DNA of 12,697 bases. Source: Armatimonadota bacterium. Its GTDB lineage: Bacteria > Armatimonadota > HRBIN16. How positions within the stretch are numbered: position 1 is the stretch's first letter; each line of letters begins with the position of its first letter. The stretch lies in the NCBI GenBank assembly GCA_028275265.1, contig JAPWUZ010000049.1:1-12697 (forward strand), in the 5' to 3' direction. The notes beneath the pieces were generated by a model that was not told the origin of the DNA, did not search any database, and was given only the letters and a program-made list of their open reading frames with translations. Below, one piece after another: positions 5,651-12,697 of this stretch. A program made the translations under genes and the position numbers.

Positions 5651-8600
5651 ATGGGAAAGATGACGGCGACAACAGCGGCACTGTTTGTAGTGATAAGCGC
5701 AGCGTACGGACAGGTCGGCTGGCGTGTGAATGTGGCTGAACCTGACCTGTGGCGGCCCATGCCGGGCTGGCTGGGCAATCCATCGCAAAACGCCCTGGTG
5801 CAATCCACGCGAGAAGGCTTGCGCTTCGTGGTGCCTGAGGCGGGTAGGGGAATGAAGTGGTTATGTGCCGCACGCTGGGTGAACACACAACGATTTCGCT
5901 ATCTGGTGGTGCGCTACCGGGCGCGCGGTATCCTCCCGAATCCGGACGACTACTTTCTCTACCTCAACGACAGCAGTGACCTACCCGAAACGTCGCGCTA
6001 TGTGCTTTGCCTCTCCGACCTGCGTGTCGATGGAGAATGGCATTGGGCAACGGTTGACCTGCTCCAGCGGCAGGTGCGTCCCTACCTGAAACACATCGCC
6101 CTGCAGGTGCAAGCGGCGGAGGCAAACGCAGAGATCGTTATCGCTGACATCTCGTTTCGTGACACACCGCCAGAGGGTACACCCGCGAAGCAGGAAACAG
6201 CCCAGCCTTACCGCGAACAGGTGCTGCCGCTGTCGGATTTGGGACGTCTGCGAGCGCAGCCTGACTGGCTGGGCAACCCTTCTGCACAGGCTTCGGTGGT
6301 GTCGCGCGCCGACGGGGTGCACTTGCGTGTGCCAGAAGCGGGACGTGGCATGAAGTGGAGTCTGGCTCTACAGCCCTCCCTGCAGCTGCACGAGACGCCC
6401 TACGTGATTGTGGAGTATCGCGCCAGAGGCGTTGCCAACACCGGTGACTACTTCCTCTACATGGCGCCCGACCAACCCAGCCTTCCGCAAGAGAGGTACA
6501 CACCGCTGAGGCTCAACGAGGTGGTCTCGCTGGACAAATGGCGCACGCTGGTAGCGCGCGTGCCGGAGGCAACCAAGGAAGGGTTGTCCACACTGGCCAT
6601 CCAGGTACAGGCAAGCGAACCCAACGCAGAGGTAGTGATACGCTCCATCCGGTTTGCCTCACAGCCACGTGAACAGCTGCTCTCCCTGGAGGATGAGCTG
6701 CCCGAGCCAAGGTCTGCAGACGCAGGAAAGTTCTTGCCTGTGGATGTGAGCGCAGGTTATAACTTCAGCCTGAAACAGGTGGCTTCGGGATTGCCTCTCA
6801 GCAGTTATCGGTTTCGGAACGGGCAGGTCGTCGCCGCAGGCGTGCCCTTCCGGGTAGCGACGGACGAGCGCAATGTGGCATCGGTCGGCGGCGAGACCGG
6901 CGTCATCTCTGTGCCGCTGCCCTCCTCCCTGCAACGACAGGTGCCGGGTGAGGTATACTTCCTGCTCGTCGCCGATTTTCCTCGATGGGAAGAGCCTGCC
7001 TATGGTGGGGGCACGCTCTATCGCGTGCAACATCCGCATCGTTTTGTGGTGCAGCTGCTGTACGCGGACGGCACGATGGAAGAGGTGTTTCCCCTACGAG
7101 TCGCAACCGGGCGGCACGAGGTGATAGCAGGCATCGATGTGTATGCGGTACCGGTAAACAGAGCCTTGCGAGAGATTCGCCTGTGCGACCGCATGCGCCT
7201 CGGAGAGTTTGGACTCTGTGCGATTACCCTGAACATGGGTACACGGCGTTTTGACCCCAACCTGTGGACAGCTGCAGTGCCCGTAAGCGGGCGACGCGGC
7301 ACGTGGAACCCGCCGTCCCGTCCGGAGGTCAATAGCACAAACGGAGCGCTCATTCTGCAGAACGCAAACGTCCGACTGCGGATAGACATCGCACGGGGCA
7401 TCCGGCTAAAGGAGATTTCCCTGCTGTCAATCCGCAGGAACATCCTGACGCAGTCGGTCCCCCTGTTTGCGGTGCGCGCCTGGGATGGCGCCAATTCGAT
7501 AACCAGTCTGGACTACCGGGTAGCAAACGCTTCCGCGCCATCCGGGACAGTGCAGTTAGATTGTGTTCCCACAGGCAAAGATTTACCTGCTGTCCGCCTG
7601 CAGATGCGGTTGGTCAACGCGAACCGCTTGCGCATCGTGGCAACTGTACAGAACCGCGAGGACACATCTCATCGCTGGATTGTCTCTTTGCCGCACGGAT
7701 GGACGTTCCACATCGGCGATGGAGATGTATATACCTATCCCCTGCGCACTCTGCTCATCAGTAACCGCGATGGCGACTGGCGGTTTCGCTACAGCGGTAC
7801 CATGCCTCTGCAAATGCTGGACGTGAGCAACCATCAGCTGGGCGCTGGCATCGGCGTGCTGATGACCGATCTGAACTGTACCGACCGCTACCTCCACGTG
7901 ACACGTCGGGGCACGGTAACCACCGTTTCCACCGAGTGGCGTTGCGACCCGCTTCAGCCCGGCGAGAGTAAAGAGTTGCAGATAGAACTGCTCGCACATC
8001 CTGGCGACTGGCGAGAGACTTTCGCACACTACCGGAGCTGGGCCGGCACATGGTATCGTCCGCTCGCACCCCGCAAGCAGTGGTTCCGAAAAGCTTTTGC
8101 TTTCCGGCAGGACTATATTGCTGATGGGCTGTACGACCGAGACAGCCAGACCTATCGTTTCGAGGAGCGCATCGCACTGGCGCGGAAGGCGTTTGGTGCC
8201 TGTGACTATCTGCACATCTTCGACTGGGGGACGACTCCTCTGGGACGAGTGGGAGACTATGACCCGTGGGGTGACCCCCTTTCCTCTGCAGATGCTTTTC
8301 GGCAGGCGGTGTGGACAACACAGGCTCGGGGCGTGCCGGTGGGACTGTATATCGAGGGCTATCTGGCGGATGAGCGGTCGAAAGTGGCTCAAGCACATCT
8401 GCAGGAGTGGGGTTGGCGAGGGCGTGACGGAGAGGTTCTTCGCTGGGCACCGCAGTCACCGGAGTTCTTCATGTGCCCCGGAGCAGAGGGCTGGCGACAG
8501 TATCTGACGCAGACCTACCGGCGCGTCAGTGAGCAGACGGGCGCAATGGGTTTTTACATCGACGAGTTCGGTTTCGGCGACCGTGACTGCTTCGCGCAGG

Positions 8601-9295
8601 GACATGAGCATCCCGTGGGCTGGCACCTTTTACCCGCTGAAGGGAAAATGACCCGTAGCATCCGCGAGGTATTGCCCCCTGAAACGGTACTGTATACGGA
8701 GAACTTCCCGCCGGATATCCATACTATCCTGCAGGACGGCAGTTTCGACTACGCCATCAACTACTACCAGAGCGTTGCCCGAAACTGGACACCCCTGCCG
8801 CTGCGCCTGTCGCGCTTTGCCTTTCCCGACTTCAAGGTGTTCCAGATCGTGGTCTGCGACTACCCGACGGGCAGCAACGAGGAGGCGGTGCAGCAGGTGT
8901 TCTTCAACGGCGACGGCTACTGGCTGCAAGGCGACCCTGACACATGGTTCACACCAGAGACGCTGGCGACCCTGCGCAGGTGTATCCGTATCCTGCGCGA
9001 GCATGCCGACGCCTTCGCCGGTGACCGCTGCGAGCCCCTGGTGCCCACCCTGCGGGATGGCGTGTTTGCAAATCGCTTTACCTCTGCCGACGGGCGCAAG
9101 AACGTGTGGACGCTTTACAACGCCAGCTGGCGCAGTGTGCAGGGGAAAGTGATAGCCGTACCCCATGTGCCGGGTGCGCGCTATCTGGATGCATGGAACG
9201 GCAAGCCGCTACAGCCAGCGATTTCAGGAGGCAAAGCCATACTGCAGCTGAGCTTGCCACCGCACGGAGTGGGGTGCGTGGTGCAGGTAAGGTAA
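5651..9295 (+). CDS. Large secreted glycosidase-like protein, probably DUF6259-type TIM barrel
   Basis: This 1214-residue protein starts at ATG 5651, with AGGTGG (5639-5644) 6 nt upstream; ATG 5660 is the alternative. A signal peptide follows, probably cleaved after AYG20. Two homologous beta domains come next, at about 30-172 and 192-335, each with WLGNPS and an identical PEAGRGMKW (62-70 and 228-236), ending NAE-IVI and NAE-VVI. A beta-rich region (about 350-535) and a second beta-sandwich (about 535-795) lead into a TIM barrel at about 800-1120. Barrel motifs are FDWGTTP (Asp858), GLYIEGYLAD (Glu902), GFYIDEFGFG (Asp971, Glu972), HEHP and TENFPPD (Glu1017). A C-terminal beta domain completes it. 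The barrel motifs match my recollection of DUF6259 proteins, distantly like clan GH-D or GH31 enzymes. Asp971 is the likeliest nucleophile. Substrate and reaction are unknown. It should act on polysaccharide outside the cytoplasm. Confidence 0.8.
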   Translation: MGKMTATTAALFVVISAAYGQVGWRVNVAEPDLWRPMPGWLGNPSQNALVQSTREGLRFVVPEAGRGMKWLCAARWVNTQRFRYLVVRYRARGILPNPDDYFLYLNDSSDLPETSRYVLCLSDLRVDGEWHWATVDLLQRQVRPYLKHIALQVQAAEANAEIVIADISFRDTPPEGTPAKQETAQPYREQVLPLSDLGRLRAQPDWLGNPSAQASVVSRADGVHLRVPEAGRGMKWSLALQPSLQLHETPYVIVEYRARGVANTGDYFLYMAPDQPSLPQERYTPLRLNEVVSLDKWRTLVARVPEATKEGLSTLAIQVQASEPNAEVVIRSIRFASQPREQLLSLEDELPEPRSADAGKFLPVDVSAGYNFSLKQVASGLPLSSYRFRNGQVVAAGVPFRVATDERNVASVGGETGVISVPLPSSLQRQVPGEVYFLLVADFPRWEEPAYGGGTLYRVQHPHRFVVQLLYADGTMEEVFPLRVATGRHEVIAGIDVYAVPVNRALREIRLCDRMRLGEFGLCAITLNMGTRRFDPNLWTAAVPVSGRRGTWNPPSRPEVNSTNGALILQNANVRLRIDIARGIRLKEISLLSIRRNILTQSVPLFAVRAWDGANSITSLDYRVANASAPSGTVQLDCVPTGKDLPAVRLQMRLVNANRLRIVATVQNREDTSHRWIVSLPHGWTFHIGDGDVYTYPLRTLLISNRDGDWRFRYSGTMPLQMLDVSNHQLGAGIGVLMTDLNCTDRYLHVTRRGTVTTVSTEWRCDPLQPGESKELQIELLAHPGDWRETFAHYRSWAGTWYRPLAPRKQWFRKAFAFRQDYIADGLYDRDSQTYRFEERIALARKAFGACDYLHIFDWGTTPLGRVGDYDPWGDPLSSADAFRQAVWTTQARGVPVGLYIEGYLADERSKVAQAHLQEWGWRGRDGEVLRWAPQSPEFFMCPGAEGWRQYLTQTYRRVSEQTGAMGFYIDEFGFGDRDCFAQGHEHPVGWHLLPAEGKMTRSIREVLPPETVLYTENFPPDIHTILQDGSFDYAINYYQSVARNWTPLPLRLSRFAFPDFKVFQIVVCDYPTGSNEEAVQQVFFNGDGYWLQGDPDTWFTPETLATLRRCIRILREHADAFAGDRCEPLVPTLRDGVFANRFTSADGRKNVWTLYNASWRSVQGKVIAVPHVPGARYLDAWNGKPLQPAISGGKAILQLSLPPHGVGCVVQVR
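5740..6652 (+). repeat. Intragenic tandem duplication encoding two N-terminal beta domains
   Basis: Two diverged copies of about 140 codons each lie at about 5740-6165 and 6236-6652, offset by 166 codons. Trp40 aligns with Trp206 (WLGNPS in both), and the nine-residue block PEAGRGMKW is identical at 62-70 and 228-236. YRARG, DYFLY, ALQVQA/AIQVQA and the NAE ends also align. DNA identity has largely eroded outside conserved codons, so the duplication is old. The domains look like carbohydrate-binding or spacer modules; binding is inferred. Confidence 0.8.
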
Positions 9296-9323
9296 AAACC
9301 CGACGGGGCGTGCCCGCCCCGTC
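9294..9323 (-). terminator. Terminator hairpin between the large glycosidase and the lamin-tail gene
   Basis: GACGGGGCG (9302-9310) pairs perfectly with CGCCCCGTC (9315-9323) around a TGCC loop: a 9-bp, GC-rich stem. On the minus strand it is followed by GGG and then TTTTT (9298-9294), resembling an intrinsic terminator for the leftward lamin-tail transcript. On the plus strand it begins 6 bp after the glycosidase stop but has no U-tract, so it may act weakly in both directions. Confidence 0.65.
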
Positions 9324-9548
9324 AGGCAACGTGTCAGGAGGGTCTCCGCAAGGTCATTTTGCCTCTAACAGGCTCACCTCGCCTTGCGTGATAATCTGGT
9401 CTATATAAATTCCACTCGTTGGATGCATCAGGTGAGGAAAAAGTTCATCAGGGGTGAATATTTCGTTTCCGCTTCAGCAGGAGAAAGCCTCAGGCGCGCG
9501 GGCGAATTGGCTCCGTACCGGCTGTCCCCGCTTCGTCCAGCCGAACGC
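9324..9548. other. Noncoding stretch between convergent genes
   Basis: No supported gene is visible here. CGCAAGG (9347-9353) and CCTTGCG (9382-9388) form a 7-bp inverted repeat enclosing a small GCCT-CTAAC-AGGC hairpin (9360-9372). An AT-rich island CTATATAAATT follows at 9401-9411. A direct repeat CATCAGG occurs near 9425 and 9444. The short plus-strand frame (9384-9566) has no ribosome binding site and runs into the antisense of the lamin-tail gene. Confidence 0.4.
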
Positions 9549-9932
9549 CTACCTTGCGGTCTGTAACCGTTGCGGCATCACTGTAGAGGGGGCGATATGC
9601 GCTACCTGAATCAGCATCACACGCTGGCTATCGCGCCAGACGCACCGTTCTCTGCCCCAGTAGACCACATACACATCCCTGCCATCTGCGGCGCGTGCCC
9701 AGTGGTTCTCTCCCACGCCGGTGCAAAGTGCCACATATGCACCCGGCTCCACCATCAGATCCTCGCGAAAGATGTAGAGGCGTTCTGCCAGCGTGCGTGG
9801 GTCGGCACAGAAGTAGCTCTCATCGGTCACCGCCCAGCCACGCAGGTTCTCGTAACGCAGAGACTGATTGCGGATGACCACAAACTCTCTGCGCGGATGG
9901 TCCCCCGTTTCCACTCCAATCACCCGAAACAT
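9549..9932 (-). CDS. Stand-alone lamin-tail-domain (LTD) protein
   Basis: This 127-residue protein is almost entirely one lamin tail domain (PF00932, Ig-like beta fold). The match includes EFVVIRNQ (16-23), LRGWAVTDE (30-38), LYIFREDLMVEPGAYVALCTG (52-72, the usual 'F-x-x-L-x-PG-x-Y-v-x-l-x-TG') and GVGENHW, then the hallmark VYWGRERCVWRDSQRVML (90-107, usual YWGR...vWNNsGDtatL). Bacterial LTDs are normally modules in large secreted proteins, where they are thought to aid binding or anchoring. Here there is no signal peptide, no partner domain and no membrane segment, so it is predicted cytoplasmic. The ATG at 9932 is set by AAGGAGG (9945-9939) 6 nt upstream. The frame is open further upstream, but only through the nrdJ terminator. 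It lies 73 bp after the nrdJ stop on the same strand. Its function is unknown and no catalytic residues are evident. Confidence 0.82.
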   Translation of the reverse strand: MFRVIGVETGDHPRREFVVIRNQSLRYENLRGWAVTDESYFCADPRTLAERLYIFREDLMVEPGAYVALCTGVGENHWARAADGRDVYVVYWGRERCVWRDSQRVMLIQVAHIAPSTVMPQRLQTAR

Positions 9933-9938
9933 GAGCCA

Positions 9939-9945
9939 CCTCCTT
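9939..9945 (-). promoter_or_regulatory. Ribosome binding site of the lamin-tail gene, touching the nrdJ terminator
   Basis: AAGGAGG reads 9945-9939 on the minus strand, 6 nt before the ATG at 9932. The U-rich tail of the nrdJ terminator ends at 9946, so no promoter can fit between them. Confidence 0.75.
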
Positions 9946-9987
9946 AAAGGAAAAAGGGGTTGCGAGGGTGCCGCCACCCTCGCAACC
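9946..9987 (-). terminator. Strong intrinsic terminator after nrdJ
   Basis: On the minus strand GGTTGCGAGGGTG (9987-9975) pairs perfectly, over 13 bp, with CACCCTCGCAACC (9970-9958) around a GCGG loop. It is followed by CCTTTTTCCTTT (9957-9946). It starts 18 bp after the nrdJ stop codon and is a textbook rho-independent terminator for nrdJ. On the plus strand there is no U-tract. Confidence 0.9.
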
Positions 9988-10005
9988 AATGTGGCAGCCC
10001 GGTTA

Positions 10006-12697
10006 TTAAGAGCATCCCGAAGTTGCGCCACAATTCAGGCACTTGTAACACGCGCCATTACGCACCATGATGGAGCCGCATTCCGGGCAGGGAGGCGCAT
10101 CCGCCTGCAGCTGGAAAACCAGCTGTTCGGTGGCGCGCAGTGTTTGGGCAGGCTCCGAAGCCTTTTCGGCAAGACCGGTATGGTTCTCGATGGACGCAGC
10201 CTCGCCTGCCGGCTGCTGTTCCGGTGGGAGGAACTTCAGCGCAAGCCAGCGGAAAATGTAGTCCATGATGGACTTGGCGAAGCGAATTTGCGGGTTGTTG
10301 GTGACACCCGACGGCTCGAAGCGCATGTGCGCGAACTTGTTCACCAGCGTCTCCAGCGGCACGCCGTACTGCAGCGCGAGCGAGATAGCGGTGGCGAAGC
10401 TGTCCATCAGCCCCGACACCACCGAACCTTCCTTGCTCATGGTGATGAAAATCTCACCCGGCTTGCCGTCGGGGTACAGCCCCACGGTAATGTATCCCTC
10501 GTGTCCGCCCACACTGAACTTGTGGGTGATGCTCTGTCGTTCATCGGGTAGTTTACGGCGCACCGGGCGTGCCTCTTGCGGCTGTTTCTCCAGCTGCCCG
10601 CTGGTTTTCTTGGTGCTCAACGGCTGCGTGCGTTTGGAGCCGTCGCGGTAGATGGCGATGGCTTTCACGCCCATCTTCCATGCCTCGATGTACGCCTCCA
10701 TAATGTCTTCCACTGTGGCGTCGTTGGGCATGTTCACCGTCTTGGAAATCGCGCCGGACAGGAAAGGTTGCACCGCACCCATCATCCGGATATGCCCCAT
10801 GTAGTGGATGCTGCGCTGACCGTTGGCGGGTTTGAAAGCGCAGTCGAACACCGGCAGGTGCTCGGGCTTAAGGTGCGGCGCGCCCTCGATGGTATCGGTG
10901 CGCTCGATGTACGCCATGATGTCCTCGACCTGCTCCTGCGAGTATCCCAGTCGCTGCAGCGCTTCCGGCACGGTGCGGTTGACAATCTTCATCATGCCGC
11001 CGCCCACCAGCGTCTTGTACTTCACCAGAGCGATATCGGGTTCCACGCCGGTGGTATCGCAGTCCATCATGAAGGCAATGGTGCCGGTAGGTGCAAGCAC
11101 GGTCACCTGTGCGTTTCGGTAACCGAACTGCTCGCCCAGCGAAAGGGCGTTATCCCAGCACTCGTAAGCGGCACGCAACAGGTCGGGGGGTACGGTCTCT
11201 TTCGCCTCGATCTTATCCACGTGGGCGCGGTGCATGCGGATGACCTCCAGCATCGGCTCGCGGTTTCGAGCAAAGCCGGGGAAGGGTCCGCCGCAGTCGC
11301 GCGCGATGATAGCAGACTGGGTATATGCCTCGCCGGTCATGATGGCGGTGATGGCTGCGGCATAGGCACGTCCCGCATCGCTGTCGTAAGGCAGTCCCCG
11401 CGCCATTAGCAGGGCACCCAGGTTGGCGTAGCCCAGCCCCAGCGGGCGGTAATCATGGCTGTTCTGGGTGATTTTGGGCGTGGGATAGGCGGCGTTATCC
11501 ACGATAATCTCCTGCGCCGTAATCATGATGCGCACCGCATGGCGGAACGCCTCGATGTCGAACTCGCCGTCCGGCTTGCGGAACGACATGAGGTTCAGGC
11601 TGGCGAGGTTGCAGGAGGTATCGTCCAGAAAGACAAACTCGCTGCAGGGGTTGCTGGCGTAGATGCGGTCGGTGTTCTTGCAGGTGTGCCAGCGGTTGAT
11701 GGTGTCGTCATATTGCAAGCCGGGGTCGCCGCAAATCCAGGTCGCCTCGGCGATTTCGCGCAGCAGGTCGCGGGCGTTGTAGGTGTCTGCGACCTCTCCG
11801 GTGGTCACGTATCGCGTCTGCCAGGGTAACCCTTTGATGGCGGCTTCCATAAAGGCGTCGCTCACGCGCACCGAATGGTTGGCGTTCTGGTAGGAGACGC
11901 TGTCGTAGGCGCCACCCGGCACGTTGAAGTTGCCATCGTAGCCCGCTTCAATCAGCGCCCACGCCTTCTTCTCCTCCTCCGCCTTGCTACGGATGAAGGC
12001 GAGGATGTCCGGATGGTCGGCATTGAGAATGACCATCTTGGCGGCGCGGCGCGTTTTGCCACCGCTCTTGATAACCCCGGCGAAGGCATCAAAACCGCGC
12101 ATGAAAGAGACGGGTCCCGATGCCGTGCCGCCACCCTGCAGATGCTCGCGCGAGGAGCGCAGGCGCGAGAAGTTGGTGCCCGTGCCCGAGCCGTACTTGA
12201 ACAGCATCCCCTCCGTCTTCACCAGGTCTAGAATGCTCTCCATGCTGTCCTCGACGGAGTTGATGAAACACGCGCTGGCTTGCGGGCGTTCACCGGGCAC
12301 GCCCACGTTGAACCACACGGGGCTGTTGAAGGAAGCTTTTTGCATCAGCAAGAGGTGGATGAGTTCTTTGTGAAAGGTATCGGCATCCTCTTCGGTGGCG
12401 AAGTAGCCGTCTTTGCGCCCCCATGCGGCGATGGTGTCGGCGACACGGGAGATCAGCTGTCGCACGCTGCGTTCCCGCTGGGGGCTTCCCAGCAGACCGC
12501 GGAAGTACTTGGAAGCCACCACATTGGTCGCGAGCTGGCTCCAGAACTCCGGTACCTCCACGTCTTTCTGCTCGAAGACCACTTCGCCGCGCTCGCCGGT
12601 GATGGAGGCGGTGCGCAGCTCCCAGCGCACCTCGTCGAAAGGATGCACACCGGGGCGAGTGAAAAACCGCTCAAAGCGCAAGCCGGGCGCAGACTTC
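10006..12697 (-). CDS. nrdJ: Vitamin B12-dependent (class II) ribonucleotide reductase, 5' end outside window
   Basis: The enzyme reduces ribonucleotides to deoxyribonucleotides in the cytoplasm, using adenosylcobalamin to make a thiyl radical, and does not need oxygen. The visible 896 codons match NrdJ throughout. Counting from the TTG at 12681 as residue 1: QASACF with redox Cys138; KYGSGTGTNFS (162-172); NPCSE (344-348) with Asn344, radical Cys346 and Glu348; SCNLASLNL with redox Cys357; PTGTIAFMMDCDTTG (531-545). The C-terminal tail has CPEC (865-868), CYKCLNC (878-884) and Cys890, a zinc-ribbon and thiol-relay region typical of the family. The reading frame continues upstream to the edge (codons for KSAPG), and family members usually extend there, so the true start is outside. 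It ends with tandem stops TAA TAA and an intrinsic terminator. Any cobalamin riboswitch or NrdR box upstream lies beyond this window. Confidence 0.95.
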   Translation of the reverse strand, partial: KSAPGLRFERFFTRPGVHPFDEVRWELRTASITGERGEVVFEQKDVEVPEFWSQLATNVVASKYFRGLLGSPQRERSVRQLISRVADTIAAWGRKDGYFATEEDADTFHKELIHLLLMQKASFNSPVWFNVGVPGERPQASACFINSVEDSMESILDLVKTEGMLFKYGSGTGTNFSRLRSSREHLQGGGTASGPVSFMRGFDAFAGVIKSGGKTRRAAKMVILNADHPDILAFIRSKAEEEKKAWALIEAGYDGNFNVPGGAYDSVSYQNANHSVRVSDAFMEAAIKGLPWQTRYVTTGEVADTYNARDLLREIAEATWICGDPGLQYDDTINRWHTCKNTDRIYASNPCSEFVFLDDTSCNLASLNLMSFRKPDGEFDIEAFRHAVRIMITAQEIIVDNAAYPTPKITQNSHDYRPLGLGYANLGALLMARGLPYDSDAGRAYAAAITAIMTGEAYTQSAIIARDCGGPFPGFARNREPMLEVIRMHRAHVDKIEAKETVPPDLLRAAYECWDNALSLGEQFGYRNAQVTVLAPTGTIAFMMDCDTTGVEPDIALVKYKTLVGGGMMKIVNRTVPEALQRLGYSQEQVEDIMAYIERTDTIEGAPHLKPEHLPVFDCAFKPANGQRSIHYMGHIRMMGAVQPFLSGAISKTVNMPNDATVEDIMEAYIEAWKMGVKAIAIYRDGSKRTQPLSTKKTSGQLEKQPQEARPVRRKLPDERQSITHKFSVGGHEGYITVGLYPDGKPGEIFITMSKEGSVVSGLMDSFATAISLALQYGVPLETLVNKFAHMRFEPSGVTNNPQIRFAKSIMDYIFRWLALKFLPPEQQPAGEAASIENHTGLAEKASEPAQTLRATEQLVFQLQADAPPCPECGSIMVRNGACYKCLNCGATSGCS

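Noticed and set aside
5408..5803. N-terminal extension of the isomerase to 5803
   Set aside because: The extension matches no domain and overlaps the divergent gene's signal peptide region. The ATG at 5407 has a strong ribosome binding site and fits the family start.
9384..9409. Promoter-like TTGCGT and TATAAA pair
   Set aside because: The spacing is only 14 bp and no gene lies downstream on that strand.
9384..9566. 60-codon plus-strand open frame after the large glycosidase
   Set aside because: It has a TTG start, no ribosome binding site and no domain, and it overlaps the lamin-tail gene end in antisense.
9933..10031. Longer lamin-tail protein starting within the nrdJ 3' end
   Set aside because: It would translate through the terminator hairpin, and the added residues show no similarity. 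ATG 9932 has a near-perfect ribosome binding site.
10576..11409. 277-codon open frame on the plus strand opposite nrdJ
   Set aside because: It is the antisense shadow of highly conserved nrdJ, rich in His and Val as expected for such frames in GC-rich DNA.
1..12697. Search for CRISPR arrays, tRNAs, insertion sequences, toxin-antitoxin or defence genes
   Set aside because: No regularly spaced repeats, cloverleaf sequences, transposases or recognisable defence proteins were seen. Most of the window is ordinary chromosomal coding sequence.

Overview
The window looks like ordinary chromosome from a free-living, saprophytic, moderately GC-rich bacterium (roughly 60% GC by eye). Strong AGGAGG-type ribosome binding sites, a LexA of the usual type, a vitamin B12-dependent (class II) ribonucleotide reductase, a DUF1080 protein and large carbohydrate-active proteins together suggest the Armatimonadota, with Planctomycetes or Verrucomicrobia as alternatives. 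This placement is an inference from gene content, not a phylogenetic result. There are seven complete genes and one gene cut by the right edge. No tRNA, rRNA, CRISPR array, transposase or phage gene is visible.

Layout. (1) 1-710: lexA with a clear sigma-70-type promoter at the left edge. (2) 801-2382, plus strand: a secreted DUF1080 (3-keto-disaccharide hydrolase family) protein, followed one base later by a cytoplasmic glycerophosphodiester phosphodiesterase. (3) 2383-2408: a narrow convergent junction carrying a short 9-bp-period repeat that can fold into a hairpin. (4) 2409-5407, minus strand: a two-gene operon of a sugar isomerase/epimerase-like TIM-barrel protein and a clan GH-A glycosidase with a DUF5060-like N-terminus. 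(5) 5408-5650: divergent intergenic region. (6) 5651-9295, plus strand: a secreted 1214-residue glycosidase-like protein with a duplicated N-terminal beta domain. (7) 9296-9548: noncoding, with a terminator-like hairpin. (8) 9549-12697, minus strand: nrdJ (5' end outside the window), a very strong intrinsic terminator, and a small lamin-tail-domain protein whose ribosome binding site touches the terminator's U-tract.

How the genes may work together. Regions 2, 4 and 6 read as a carbohydrate-scavenging neighbourhood. Two proteins have signal peptides and would act on glycans outside the cytoplasm. The GH-A glycosidase and the isomerase lack signal peptides and would process imported sugars. 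DUF1080 and isomerase/epimerase-fold proteins are known partners in 3-keto-sugar metabolism, but no Gfo/Idh-type oxidoreductase or transporter is present, so a complete pathway is not shown. lexA and nrdJ are housekeeping genes flanking this block. I found no convincing new multi-gene system. The most unusual points are the stand-alone lamin-tail protein behind the nrdJ terminator, the poorly characterised 1214-residue enzyme, and the repeat that forms the end of the phosphodiesterase gene.
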